Shown here: piece after piece, positions 37,836-50,399 of the stretch
How positions within the stretch are numbered: position 1 is the first letter of the stretch
How the letters are laid out: each line of letters begins with the position of its first letter
From: Ailurus styani
Lineage: Eukaryota; Chordata; Mammalia; Carnivora; Ailuridae
DNA length: 64,000 nt
NCBI GenBank assembly: GCA_002007465.1
Contig: LNAC01000003.1
Location: 7,856,416-7,920,415, forward strand
Reading direction: 5' to 3'
Program-made: the position numbers and the translations under genes
The notes under the pieces: generated by a model
The model's database searches: none
What the model was told of the DNA's origin: nothing
Seen by the model: only the letters and a program-made list of their open reading frames with translations

Positions 37836-38232
37836 TGGCCGGTATATTAGTTTGTAAGGGTGTGGTAACAGAGTATGACAATTTGAGTGGATTAAAAAAG
37901 GAAATTAATTTTCTCACATTTCTGGAGATTAGAAATCCAAGAACAAGGTGTTGACAAGATTGGTTTCTTCTGAGGCTTCTCTCCTGAGCCTGTAAATGGT
38001 CATCTTCTCCCTGTGTCTCCCATAATCTTCCATCTCTACATGCCTGTGTTTCTTCTTCTTATAAGGTCCACGGTCATACTGAGTTATGGCCCCCTTTAAT
38101 CATTGCATTTTCTCATGATTACTCTTTAATAACCCTACCAAAATTACAGCCATATTCTGAGGTAATGGGACATTACAACTTCAACATATGGATTTTAAGG
38201 AAACACAATTCAACTATAAAACCTGGGGTAAT
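37836..38232 (-). mobile_element. MLT1-type MaLR LTR
   Basis: Antisense and well preserved: GGTATATTAGTTTGTAAGGG, TTCTCACATTTCTGGAGATT, GATTGGTTTCTTCTGAGGCT and CATATTCTGAGGTAATGGGA. It is the mirror of the sense copy at 53932-54252. Confidence 0.85.
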
Positions 38233-41200
38233 GAATCTTGGTTTTCAAGGAGAAATATCATTATTTCTGTACATTGGTGGCCATCACAACGTAGAGTCAA
38301 ATCCAGAGAGCTCCTGTGAAGTCTTCAGGAAATAGTTCTTCAGACCACTAAACTCAGTGATAATGTCTAGAGACAACTTCCCCAGGGAATGTCAATGGTT
38401 CTTATGGCTTAGTCCCTGAGACTGCCTTACTTTCTGCCTTTTCAGGGGCCTGAGTATTCAACATTTTCTTCAGAGTAATGAGATATCTCAGCATTTTTTT
38501 GAAAATTACTTTTTTAACTTAAAATTATCTCATCTTAATTTTTTTAATTTCAGAAAATAGAAAGTTAAAAATGCCCTTCCTTAGCAGACTTTTAAAAAAT
38601 AAGTGACATACTTACAACTTTTTCAAAAGAATTTACTCATTTCATTAAAGTCCAGCCCTGTGAGGAGCATTCATCTTCAGATTCCTGACTACTGAAGTCT
38701 CACAAGCTTTAAATTACCAAAATAATAGACCTCAAACTATAGATACCTAATCTCTGGGGTGTAGGAACATTTCAAGGAGAAGTCAATTATTTAAATTTAA
38801 ATAGTAGCACATTTATTCAACATTTTCCGAACATCTGTGTATTTTTGCATAGTTTAAAATAGGCTTTGTGGGATTACCAAACAAACAAACAAACAAACCC
38901 CATTAACCCATGGGCTCTATCTTCAAAGGGTGTATAATCTAGCTGGGGAGATGCTGAGAACATGAAATGTTACAGAGCATGTTGAGAGTCATTCTTACAC
39001 TGAAGTCATACTATCCTCTGAGTTATAACCATAATACATTAGCATGTACTATACTGCCGAAGCAAATATAAGGATTACAAAAGCATAAGGTAAGAAAATT
39101 AAGATTATATTCAATTCAGCTAGAAATAGCTAGATCTCCAGGGAAGTCAATCACTTACGATATAGATAGTTCAAAAGAGTAGCTAAAAGTAAAAAACATT
39201 TTGAGTGCAATATAAAGGTTATAATGGCTATAATGACAGGTCCTGCATTCCTGTTTGAATTCCAGAACAAGAACAGTTTCTTTTTTTGTATGTCTAAGAT
39301 ATGAGAGCAAAAAGAGGGATTCTGGGAAAAAGTTTTTGGAAACATTTTGGTCATCCTACTCTTCTGATTGATTGTGTAGTCTTGTATAACTCCAGAGAAT
39401 AAAAGAATAAAATGCTGTCACTCAGTACATACTTTTTGTAAAAATATGAATTGGAACATTTCACAAAGAACTGAGGGGTTTATAATAGTGCCACTTCAGA
39501 AGAAAAAGTAAAGAAGCTTTTAAAATGAAAGTACATTTATTTTTTTCCTCCACTTTATTAAAAAAGTAAAAAAACTATTCCCTAAATACAGTATTATGAC
39601 ACCACCTACTGGGAATTTAGAAGACAACAATCAAATCATTGCAGTGTAAGGATCCCTTCTTCAACTAGAAGCACTTCTAAATTATCAATAAAGTGATCAG
39701 AAGAATGCCTAATATACACACACTAGTGAAGGCATAGAAAAATTTAACAAAATTGTTAGTAAATTTTCACGTTAGGAGAGCCTCTATTTCAATCATTCTT
39801 CTTCGCTTTTTTTGAATACTATTAACTGGGATGATCATACCTAGATGAACTAGTTTGGATTAATGAAACTGATTATAGACATTTATTAACCAGAACACTT
39901 GTTTATTAATCTGTAATGAGAGATAATTGTTTATAAAATGAACTTGGTTCTATTTTTGCATCAATATACTTGAGAAATGTAATCACATCTAATTGAGTAG
40001 ACATGTGTCACTGACTGCATTTTTCCAGAAGCTCACACTGAGGCAGAGTTTGTGTGCAGAAAATAGATCACCTGTAGAAGTGATGGGGGAAGCCAGGACT
40101 GGATAGTGAGAGAAAGACAAAATGAGGATGAAAGCCTTTGCCAATCCAGTGGGGAACTCTGGAGCATACATGGCCTTGCACTGGGCCAAAATGGCATGAC
40201 CTTATTTACACCATGCATCTGTGGGACCCCAGGATGGGTGTGCCCTTGGATGAAGCAACCCTTTACCCTGATGCAGGGCTGCCCCCTACCAAGGGAATCT
40301 AGGCAGCGACCATCGGTACCCACCTCAACGTGGGATAAGAGAGAGGTTCTAAAGATATTTCAAGGCCACATTTATTAGAAGCTTTATCAATTTGATAAAT
40401 GTGATCCTATCTGTCATGTTATTTCAACCCTTCTACTTTCTAAAATTCTTCCTTTCCTAATGCTTAGCTGCCATCAAAACGGGAACAAATTCTCTTCCAG
40501 CATCAACATCTGAGAGGGTTCTTTATGCAAATTTCTGCAAGTGTTTATATTTACCTCTTGGTCATGGCTTATATAAAATCAATTTAAAAACCATGTTGCT
40601 GAGGGCCAACACTTTTCATTTTCTATTTTCAGTCCTTCTGGGGATAAGTTGCTCACCGCACAAAGGATTTGAATTTGCTTCTGCTGCCAGATTCCTGCTG
40701 CCACTATCAGCCTGGCACCACTTCAGAGGAAAAAGTTCTCATCTTGAGATTTTTCAGACCACGGATGCAATGTCAATTCTAGCTTCCAACTGTATCCCCA
40801 GATAAGCAGCTGTGGCTGTGAATGTCTCCCTCCATCCAGAGCAAAGAATGAAAAAGACATGTTTCTTTACTACCTTCCTTGGGAAAAAGGTTTTTCCCCT
40901 TTTTCCTAATGCTTTTTCTTTTTCCTGGGCTTTGTGGTCTTTCCCCAGCTTACTGGCTTGAATTAAATTTTAGGGTCCCAAAGATCCAATTTATGGTGGG
41001 AGGAGGAGCTTTTAAATTAAAAATGTAAAATTATGTAGGAAAGTTAATATTTATTGGCATAGAAAAAATAGCAAAAATTATAAAAATATGACAAATACTA
41101 ACAAATATAATTAAATCCAGTCATCTCAATAATTTTTTTTCTGACATTTTTAGCCACATCTCTTCACATGTTAATGATTTTGTAATATTTTCTATGGGGA

Positions 41201-41570
41201 GACTAGAAAAGTAATTTAGTCTTCCTTTTGGCATTGTTGATCAGAATGGATCCAGGCTTACGTGATTCTTGGCCATTGAAAGTATTCCTCACTTTCTTCC
41301 CAGCCTGAGGGATGCATTAAAACTGCTCTAATATTTTATCCAATGTTGTAAGCATCTTGTTAATGACAGTGCTTTCTAGCTGCACAGGCCCTGATGAATT
41401 CTTGAAGATCTTCTATCATGCCTTCTGTCTCTGCCACTCCACTGAGATAACCCTTGTCAAGAAAACGGACTCTCCTGTCCCGATTTTACTCAGAAACACT
41501 TCTTATAAGTGACCAGCTCCTACTCGTAGAAAAAGTCTTCTTTAGACTAACAGACACAAGACTATCCTAC
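38233..41570. other. No gene seen
   Basis: Intergenic. The frames on both strands at 39989-40378 overlap and are unsupported. Confidence 0.5.
38880..38898 (+). repeat. (AAAC)n microsatellite
   Basis: About five AAAC units in a row. Confidence 0.9.
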
Positions 41571-41619
41571 TGCATTTGATAGTCTCTATTTCCTGCCCTG
41601 GTTTTCCCTCGAGCACAGG

Positions 41620-41800
41620 CCCGTTATGGTCCTCAAAACTCAGCCCTCGGCCCTCCTCTCTCCTCTCTACATCATCTTATTACATATCATGGAATTCCCC
41701 TTCACTTGAACTGCATCTCAGAACTGATTCTCAAATTTATATCTCCAGGGGACAATTCTGCTCCGAGCTCCAATTGCAAGCTTACATACATACAGAAAAT
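41620..41800 (+). mobile_element. Possible L2 fragment
   Basis: CTGATTCTCAAATTTATATC followed by TCCAGGGGACAATTCTGCTC and GAGCTCCAATTGC resembles the L2 segment 'cccaaatctatatctccag ... gagctcc'. The 120-residue open frame across it has no other support. Confidence 0.45.
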
Positions 41801-41870
41801 GAAAACATATCAGATTATAAGAAACTGGAAGCAAGTCCTTTTCTAATCACACATCTTTCCTCCCTCCTCA

Positions 41871-42377
41871 AAGTAGCCATTATCCTGACTTATATGGTAT
41901 TCCTTTTTTTGTTTTTTAATTTTACCATTCATGAGTAAATTTCTATATGTTTTGATTTTACCTAGGGGTTTTTTTAACGTTAAATGAATAGAATGATACT
42001 GTATGTGATTTTTTTCTTGCTTCTTTAACTCAGTGTTATAAGATTCACCCATGTTGACACATATAGCTGTTGTTTGCTCCTTTTATTGCCGTATAGTATT
42101 CCATTATGGGAATATACTACAATNAAGTAGCCATTATCCTGACTTATATGGTATTCCTTTTTTTGTTTTTTAATTTTACCATTCATGAGTAAATTCCTAT
42201 ATGTTTTGATTTTACCTAGGGGTTTTTTTAACATTAAATGAATAGAATGATACTGTATATGATTTTTTTCTTGCTTCTTTAACTCAGTGTTATAAGATTC
42301 ACCTATGTTGACACATATAGCTGTTGTTTGCTCCTTTTATTGCCGTATAGTATTCCATTATGGGAATATACTACAAT
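41871..42377. other. 253-bp direct repeat around a single N
   Basis: Positions 41871-42123 and 42125-42377 are the same length and differ at only about four bases (for example AACGTTAAATG against AACATTAAATG), with N at 42124 exactly between them. This is best read as two haplotypes joined end to end. Confidence 0.93.
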
Positions 42378-43075
42378 GTATCAGTTTACTGTTGACAGCT
42401 GAGTTGTTTTTAGTTTTTGCTGCTATGAATAATGCTTATAAGAATGCTTTTGGGGGCACCTGGGTGGCTCAGTGGGTTAAAGCCTCTGCCTTTGACTTGG
42501 GTCATGATCTCAAGGTCCTGGGATCGAGCCCCGTGTCGGGCTCTCTGCTCAGCAGAAGAAGGAAGGAAGGGAGCCTGCTTCCTCCTCTCTCTGCTTGCCT
42601 CTCTGCCTACTTGTATTCTTTCTGGGTCAAATAAATAAATAAAATCTTAAAAAAAAAAGAATGCTTTTGTATGTGGAAGCTGATACACATATACCCAAAT
42701 ATCTTTAGGAAAAATACTTAGGAATTGCTGTGTAATGAACTTGTAACTTTAGATGTTCTAAAACAATGTTAAATGTTAAAATAATGTTTTCCAGGGTGGT
42801 TACACTAATTTACACACCAACCAGTATAACTTGAGTGTTCCTGTTGCTACATATACATCCCACTAACATTTTGTAGTGCCAAAACTTAATTTTTTTCCCA
42901 ATCTTGCGGGTGTTTGGTGGTATCGTGTGGTTTTAATTTGCATTTTCCTGATTATTAATGAAGCTGAGCACTTTTTCCATATTTACCAGTCATTTGGACT
43001 TTTTGTATAGCCTCTATTCAAGTTCACTTTTTTATTGGATTCTCAGGCATTTTTGTATAAAATACATTCTATGTA
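41890..43075 (-). mobile_element. Old L1 fragment, antisense
   Basis: GCCGTATAGTATTCCATTAT, GCTATGAATAATGCTTATAA and GTTTTAATTTGCATTTTCCT are hallmark antisense late-ORF2/3' L1 sequences. The element is interrupted by the SINE at 42453-42657, and its left part is doubled by the assembly gap. Confidence 0.85.
42453..42657 (+). mobile_element. Can-SINE inside the L1
   Basis: A sense copy (GGGGCACCTGGGTGGCTCAG) with a private AGAAGAAGGAAGGAAGGG insertion in the body. A perfect 12-bp target duplication, AGAATGCTTTTG, flanks it at 42441-42452 and 42658-42669. Confidence 0.97.
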
Positions 43076-43104
43076 TGTACACACACACACATTTGCTTTG
43101 TGGT

Positions 43105-43928
43105 TGTTTTTCTTCCATGCCTTCATCATAGCCTGAAATGTGTCACCTGTTAGAGCTGTAAGTCCATTTCCTAGAATTTCCTTTTCTGTATGATTGCTAG
43201 TTAGGATTGGTCAAAAGAATCACAAGATTGGAAAAGTAGAATTAGCCTTTTTTCTCTGAAGGCCACTGGTTAGATGTGGTGACTAACACATGCAGAGATG
43301 CCAATATATTCTAGTTTGTATTTGCTCTCCTCCACTCCACACTCAGCTCTTTGCTAACTCTGTTGACTGTCAGTTGTCCCAGGACCACCATCACAGTGGA
43401 GGTGATAGTTAAACAGATCTTTTCATGGAACTTCCTGTGAGCTTTCTTTCCCGAATCCCACTTAGCAGCTGGGCATGCTTGGCTTCCCAGGTTGACTGGT
43501 CAGTGACACTTTCTCTAATTTCCCAACTTCTCTCCCAGAATTTCACTGCCACAAGATCCTCCCAAAATTGTGTAGTTTTAGTTATCGTAAGTACTTTTAT
43601 CTCACAACTCATGGTTCTGCCTCCCACATTCAGCCTCATAAATGTAGTTACTGGTATTAAAGTTGTTCAGGGTAACAGAATCTTCGGTGTGATAATCTAT
43701 CATTTTTATCTCCAATCAGATTAAAGTGAATTAATGTTGCTTATCATAAAGGCACTGGTATGAAGGAGACACTGGTAATCCATTGATTGCAATGGCAAAA
43801 TTGTGACTTAAATTATTACTTGAAATCACCTATGATTAAATGCCTCTAGAAGGCAAGACTCTGACTTGTAACTAAGTAGCTGCTGATATATTTTAGTGAA
43901 ATTAGAGTATAAAGGAATTGATTGGTTA
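43105..43928. other. No gene seen
   Basis: Intergenic; opposing short frames at 43409-43724 are not supported. A short (AC)n lies at about 43078-43090. Confidence 0.5.
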
Positions 43929-44034
43929 CTTTTTTTAAAATTTAAATACAGTCAGCCAACATATAGAATGTCATTAGCTTTTCATATAGTGCTCAATGAT
44001 TCATTAGTTGTGTATAACAACCAGTGCTCTGAAG
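43929..44034 (-). mobile_element. Short carnivore L1 3' UTR piece
   Basis: Antisense: TTTAAATACAGTCAGCCAAC, CAATGATTCATTAGTTGTGT and ACAACCAGTGCTC match the same L1 3' end as at 47345-47460. Confidence 0.75.
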
Positions 44035-44676
44035 AATTTGAAGAAAGAAAACGATGAGAGCAGGCCCTTAAACTGCCATCTTAAAGACTAGGTAAAGGAC
44101 AAGAAAGCTGCAACCATCCTACATGAAACCCTTATCTCCTGTAACCTCAAGGCCATTTCTAAAACCATACCCGAAGTTTAATTCTGTGGGTGGCTGAATT
44201 AAAAAGCAAATTGAATTCACAGAACTACAGGATCTCCTATGTTAAAGTTAAGTCATTGATTGGGAAATAGAGGGACCCTGAAAATTGGAATGGGGACAGT
44301 TTCCAAAGAAGGCGAGGACCTTGAACCTCTAAGTTCTGCAAAATAAGGGCAGCCTCCCTTCCCTGAGGTTAGATATTCCTTGTTTGGAGAACCTGTAATG
44401 GCCTCATCTGAGGCAGCTGTCTTATAGGGAATTGCTATCTTTTTCAACATTTTCACACTTACCACCTCTTATGCTTGTAGGTCTACATTCAGACTCAAGT
44501 CCCAGTCAGCCCCAGGGTTCAACTGTGAAGTGTGACCTAAGAGGAGACATCACACACATAAAAGTAATGCAAAAGTTTATCAATATATATTGAGAGAAAC
44601 CTAAGGACTATGTGTGAAAATGGTTGTTTGATCAAGGTGAGGGAATATACTGTTGGATTTGGCTGAATCTACTGAC

Positions 44677-44677
44677 N

Positions 44678-44709
<32 letters not shown>

Positions 44710-44829
44710 AACTTTGGATTCAATTGTTGGCTATGAAGGCTAGGAGCAGCTATTAGAATTTTCTTGGTTGTCTGAAACTTGGGACTAACACGTGGCCAAC
44801 ACTGAACACAACTGAGATGCCAGAANACC

Positions 44830-44860
<31 letters not shown>

Positions 44861-44976
44861 AACTTTGGATTCAGTTGTTGGCTATGAAGGCTAGGAGCAG
44901 CTTTTAGAGTTTTCTTGGTTGTCTGAAACTTGGGACTAACACGTGGCCAACACTGAACAAAACTGAGATGCCAGGA
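44677..44976. other. Two single-N gaps with duplicated poly(A)-adjacent sequence
   Basis: N at 44677 is followed by 30 A and a 118-bp segment (44708-44825). N at 44826 is followed by ACC, 29 A and the same segment again (44859-44976) with about five mismatches. Confidence 0.92.
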
Positions 44977-44979
44977 CTT

Positions 44980-46280
44980 GCTTATACCATATGTGGAGTT
45001 GCCGAAAGTTTAGGGAGATTGCAATGCTGGAGTAGATTTACCATGTAAGACCTGCTCATTCACCTACTACTCTACTGGAGAGTCCAGAAAATATTCAAAT
45101 ATTCCCTTTATCAAATGCTTGGGAAACATATTAGTGAAGTCATCAACCAACATTCTTGACGAACTTTCGTGGCGATTCTCTATGCATCAGAAATGACAAT
45201 GGGAAATGTTGTCTCTGAAATAGGTTCCCAGAATTCAGTGGGAATAATAGGACCGCAGAGAGATAAGGGTCCTGTAGCATCACTGAAGTAGCAGGGACAA
45301 GGTGGGCATGGTTACTTTAATGGCACCACAAAGTCAAAGTCAAAGTAACTGAAAGATGTGATCTTTGGCAATACCAAAGACCTGTGGTGTCCCAGGACTG
45401 AAATAGTAAAGTGGCCAATTAAAGAAGAAAAGATTGTAAATCTGTTGTCTGGGAGTTCTTGAATGACCAAAATGAAGAGTCATGGGCCCTCAGCCAATTT
45501 CAAAATGTGAGTTTGTAGCCCCAGTGACCTAAAAGAACGGAAGACTTAGTCCCAATAGCGTGGCAGAAGTATAAATACCCTAAGTCATAACTTTCCTCTG
45601 AAGGGACTGGTGTCCATTTACCAAGGTGACTGTGCATTGGGGGAAAGGATATAATTGCGCATCTCAGGTATAATAGACACTGTATCTTCACTAATTCCTA
45701 GGGGTGCAGGAATGCCATTATGGTACATGAGGAAGAGTAGGAATTTAAGCAAGTCAGATGATTAATAGTTTTGGGTTAGGTCCATCTTAAGTGGGTACTA
45801 TTCCCAGCAGATTTTTTTCCCTAGGATGATTTCTGTCCTTCTGAAATAGTTTTGTTTTTGACCGTTTGTTTTAATTTCCTTGAGGGTTAGACTGTTTCAA
45901 ACTCCTCTGATTTCTTGCAACACCTTAGTATTTTTGTACTCACCCACATATTGAAACCAATGGAGTCTTCTGTTTTGCCAGTGGTTCTCAGATCTACTTG
46001 GAGAGAATTCCAGATTGGGGATCTTCTCACTTTATGGATATTTATTGGTAGTTTGTTTTCTGGCGGTCTTAGGACACACAAAATTTCCCTTTTTTTCTTT
46101 ACTCTGCTAACTGCTATCTGCAAAACCTGCCAAGTCTTGCCAAAATATTGTGGTTCCCATAGTTTGATTCCATCCATTTGTATTTTATACTTCATACCTT
46201 GTCAATTAGTTTTGTTGAAAAATGTTGTCTATTGGTTTTTCTTAGCGATCTTTGTTGATTTTTTAATGATAAACATCTGA
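44980..46280. other. No gene seen; possible retroelement relic
   Basis: 45500-45720 has phrases reminiscent of old endogenous retroelement sequence, but I cannot assign a family. The opposing frames of 102 and 121 codons near 45887-46280 have no support. Confidence 0.4.
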
Positions 46281-46475
46281 GAACATTTCAGAAAGTATGT
46301 CATATTTAATCTTACCCAAGCCGTAAGTCTATTCTTTTTTTAAAAATTTNGAGAACATTTCAGAAAGTATGTCATATTTAATCTTACCCAAGCCGTAAGT
46401 CTATTCTTTTTTAAAAANAGAAAGTATGTCATATTTAATCTTACCCAAGCCGTAAGTCTATTCTTTTTTTAAAAA
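46281..46475. other. Triplicated gap edge with two single Ns
   Basis: GAGAACATTTCAGAAAGTAT and its continuation up to a T/A-rich run occur three times (46281-46349, 46351-46417, 46419-46475), separated by N at 46350 and 46418. Confidence 0.93.
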
Positions 46476-46657
46476 TTTATTTATTTGACAGGGAGAGACA
46501 GAGAGATCACAAGTAGGCAGAGAGGCAGGCAGAGGGAGAGGGGGAAGCAGGCTCCCTGCTGAGCAGAGAACCCGATGCGGGGCTCCCTACCAGGACCCTG
46601 AGATCATGACCTGAGCCGAAGGTAGAGGCTTAACCCACTGAGCCACCCAGGTGCCCC
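46472..46657 (-). mobile_element. Can-SINE next to assembly gaps
   Basis: An antisense copy with AAGTAGGCAGAGAGGCAGGC and head CCACCCAGGTGCCCC. The target duplication GCCGTAAGTCTATTCTTT (about 46450) against GCCATAAGTCTATTCTTT (46658) has one mismatch. Confidence 0.95.
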
Positions 46658-46675
46658 GCCATAAGTCTATTCTTT

Positions 46676-47344
46676 ACATCATCTTATTACTGCATTGCCA
46701 TCTTCTACATTGCAAATATCTTCCCCCACTCCGTTGCTACGTTGCCTTGTCTTTTTATTCTTTTCTTTTTTCCTTATTGTTCTTTTATTTTATTCATTTT
46801 TATTCTCCTTAGGGAATCTTCTGATGGATAGAATCCTTAATTTAATGTGATTAATTTTATCAAAAAATTTCTTTATGTTTAATTCTATTAGGAAACCCAT
46901 TGTTATTCCAATATCCTGATTACATTCCTCTCTATGCTATCTTCTCAAAGATTTATAGAATTCTGCGATTTAGTCATCATGAAACAGCTGATAACAAAAT
47001 AACTTTCCTATAATCAATAACCATAACTGGATAGAAATAGATGAAGAAACTTTTCAGTGTTTGGACAATGGACGGTACAGGTTGCAGTAACTGAGGGCAA
47101 TAAGTAAGCTTTTTTCTTGGAGACACTTTCAAAATATGGGGTAAAGGAAATGCAGTCGAAGCAAAGAGCAGTTGTCTTATTGTGAGATTTCCAGGACTAC
47201 TGGAGGCATACTTAAGTTTCAAACTGTTAAGCTTAGACAATTTTTATTTTTCAAAGAAATGAAATGACTTCTTGGAAAAATGATTCCTACTTATTTTTTA
47301 AAATCAATTTCAGTGTTCACTAGTCCAAGTTTTTTAAAAATCTG
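46676..47344. other. No gene seen
   Basis: AT-rich intergenic DNA. Confidence 0.5.
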
Positions 47345-47620
47345 ACACAAGATTTTTTAATTTAAATTCAATTAACATATAGTGTATTATTTGTTCCAGA
47401 GGTAGAGTTCAGTGATTCATCAATTGCATATAACACCCAATGCTCATTACGTCACAAGCTCTCCTTAATGCCCATCACCCTGTTACCCCCATCCTTCCAA
47501 CCCCTTCCCCTCCAGCAACCCTGTTTGTTTTCTATGCTTGAGAGTCCCTTAGGTTTGTCTCCCCCTCAGATAATATCTTATTTTTCCCTCCCTTCCTCCA
47601 AATTTTAATTCTATGTGTTG
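47345..47620 (-). mobile_element. Carnivore L1 3' end, first copy
   Basis: Antisense: AATTCAATTAACATATAGTG, AGTGATTCATCAATTGCATA, GCTCTCCTTAATGCCCATCA and CTTGAGAGTCCCTTAGG. Confidence 0.88.
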
Positions 47621-47764
47621 TATGGAAGTACGAGCACATCATAATTTCTGTAATTATAAGGGGTGGGGGCTGTATAATCAGTACTTTGTTTCAAGACTCA
47701 GGCTTATGATTAAAGCACACCAGCCTCCAAAAGGACCAGGCAAAAAACCCATTTTTCACTTAAA

Positions 47765-48365
47765 ATATATCATTTTTAAAAATTATATTTAAAATCAATT
47801 AACATGTTGTTTTATTAGTTTCAGCGGTAGAGTTTAGTGATTTGTCAGTTGCATATAACACTCGGTGCTCATTACATCACATGCCCTCCTTAAGGCCCAT
47901 CACAGAGTTATCCCACACCCCCCCCACACCCCCTCCAGCAACCCTTAGTTTGTTTCCTACAGTTAAGAATCTCTTAAGGTTTATCTCCCTGATTTCATCT
48001 TATTTACTTTTCACTTCCTTCTCCTATGTTCACCTGTTTTGTTTCTTAAATTCCACATGAGTGAAATCATATAATTGTCTTTCTCTGACTGAATTATTTC
48101 ACTTAGCATCCTCTAGTTCCATCCATGTCGTTGCAAAAGTAAGATTTCATTTTTTTGATGGCTGAGTAATATTATATATATGTATATATACACACACCAC
48201 ATCTTCTTTATTCATTCATTTGTTGATGGACATCTGGGCTCTTTCCATATCTTGTTATTGTGGACATTGCTGCTGTGAACATTAGGGTGCATGTACCCCT
48301 TCAAATCACTATGTATCCTTTGGATAAATACCCAGCAGTGCAATTGCTGGGTCTTAGCATAGTTC
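47765..48365 (-). mobile_element. Carnivore L1 3' end, second copy
   Basis: Antisense: AATCAATTAACATGTTGTTT, CATGCCCTCCTTAAGGCCCA, GAGTGAAATCATATAATTGT, TTGATGGACATCTGGGCTCT and AAATACCCAGCAGTGCAATT. It extends further into the element than the first copy. A short (TATA/GTAT) microsatellite is at about 48170-48195. Confidence 0.92.
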
Positions 48366-48659
48366 TAGAAAATATATTATTTTTGTTAACATTAATTTTA
48401 TGTTGACATTTTATCATTATAAAATTGATATGACCAATTTTTTACCATTTCAATTTCTAATATGGTAAATATCAACAGATATAACTTGCCCAAACAACAG
48501 CTCTTTTAGGTCTTCAGTAATTTTCAAGTGTGAAGAGGTCCTGAGACCAAAAAGGTAGAGAGCTGCAATTCCACTCCAGTAGTATTCAATCAAAAAACTT
48601 TTTTTAAGTTGGAAAGAGCAGCTCATTCAATGGCACCATAAGACCATTAAAACACAGTT

Positions 48660-50175
48660 AGATACCTAGAATTAAAGACAAATGAAAATAATTTTAAAAC
48701 TCCAACTCAGGAACCTGTGAACCTAATAAAAGGGAAGACAATATTCTTTTTGGATAGTGAGATTCAATATTGTGAAGGAACTATGATTTCTTTATATGCC
48801 AATCTAGATAGGCCAAAGTAACTATAATCAAAGTGCCAATAGGATTTTTATTTGAAGTAAGATTAAATAATTCTCAAGTTTATAGAAAACTCCGGGAAAA
48901 AACTTAGTATTAAGAGTGTATGTGCCGGGGAGTAACACTTGATGTATTAGATAGGAAAATGTTTACTAGTTATAAAACTAATATTTTAAATCAATGTTAA
49001 AACAATAGTGATTAAATTAGTAATGACAGCTGAAAAGACAAAAACATAAATGGAACTGAGTGTTTATAAATATCAAATATAAAAATTTATTATCTAGTGG
49101 AGATTACATTTTAGATCAGCAACGGAAAAGAGGAATTATTTTATAAATGGTATTAGACAACTAGATCATCTTGGCAGAAATTTATGCATCTTTACCTCAC
49201 TCCTTAAATTAATATAATTTCCAACTGCATTAGGAACTGACATAAAAAATAAAATCATAAAAATATCAGAAGAAAACATGGATGAGTATTTCTTGGACAG
49301 GGAAAAATCTTTGTAGACAGAATTTCAAAGGCAGAAACTATAAAGCAGGTCAACAGATTTGATTACATAAAAATAAAAAGTCATAAAACAGTAATATTCT
49401 AAGTAAGCTTAAAATAAATGCCAGAAGGAAAATTTCTGCAATGTGCATAATAAAGAATTAATGATTCCTAAGATAAGCTATTATAAATTCAGACATGAAT
49501 GACCTCCATAAAAGTGCAAAGTATAAGCAGTTAACTACACACAATAAAGTTATTACCATATTATGTTCACTCTCAATAAAAAGAAAAAAATACAATAAAC
49601 TTTTGTTTGTTATTGAAAACTATTAAAAACTGGTAATATGCTATGTTGAACCTGTAGAAACAGACTCTCATGTTCTAGTGGTGGCAGTATAATCAGATAG
49701 TTTTGGTGAAGGTCTGTTTGATAATTTAGCTTGAAATTTTAAACACGGACACTCAGTAGCTCAGAAATTATACTAGAAGTTTATGGAAAGACCAGAGGCA
49801 TGAAAACATTAGCATACACACAGACAGAAGTAGCAGCCTACACTGTATGTCCATGGATAAATTAGAGTTCATTTCCCTCATAATCAAATGCTATAGAGCA
49901 GTACTTTCTAGCACTTCCTTGAAAATATGTCCACATTTATTGTATTTTCCAAGTTTTTTAATGAAAACCATCAAATTATAGTGTTGCGTGTGTACATGTG
50001 CACATACATAGAAGATGTACAGAAGGATTAACATAAAAATGTGAACAGCATCTAATTTCAGGTAGGTGGATTATTTCTTTTGTCTTACTAAGTTTGTCTT
50101 ATGTTTGTACACCTGGTAATTAGACTGTGTGGTATGTGACATGAATGCAAAAAAAAAAAAAAGAAGAAGAAAAAC
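48660..50175 (+). mobile_element. Old L1 fragment (L1ME type)
   Basis: Decayed L1 text such as AACTAGATCATCTTGGCAGA, AATATCAGAAGAAAACATGG, ATTTGATTACATAAAAATAA and AACAGACTCTCATGTTCTAG. It ends in an A-rich tail near 50150-50185. Confidence 0.7.
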
Positions 50176-50399
50176 AAAGAAAAAATATGTGAATGAATGG
50201 TTGGGAGTGAATTCCTTCTGCTATTGATTTTAAAAATAAAGCACAAATGGATCATTAAAAGGTTTTGATAGAAAGGAGCAACATGATTTCAATTAGAACT
50301 AGTGCATTTACTCTTGAGGTACCAGAGATAGTCTACAAATACATTCCTGAATATTTAGCATTTTAGGGATTAACATCTTTGGGTAAAAAGGAATTTTTA

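Noticed and set aside
41576..41938. 120-codon open frame
   Set aside because: It coincides with an L2-like fragment and runs into the L1 and the assembly duplication.
41843..42234. Two near-identical minus frames as a real gene duplication
   Set aside because: They are the two copies created by the single-N gap.
45887..46280. Opposing open frames of 102 and 121 codons
   Set aside because: Both strands are open over the same AT-rich sequence, which is what chance gives; no protein family recognised.
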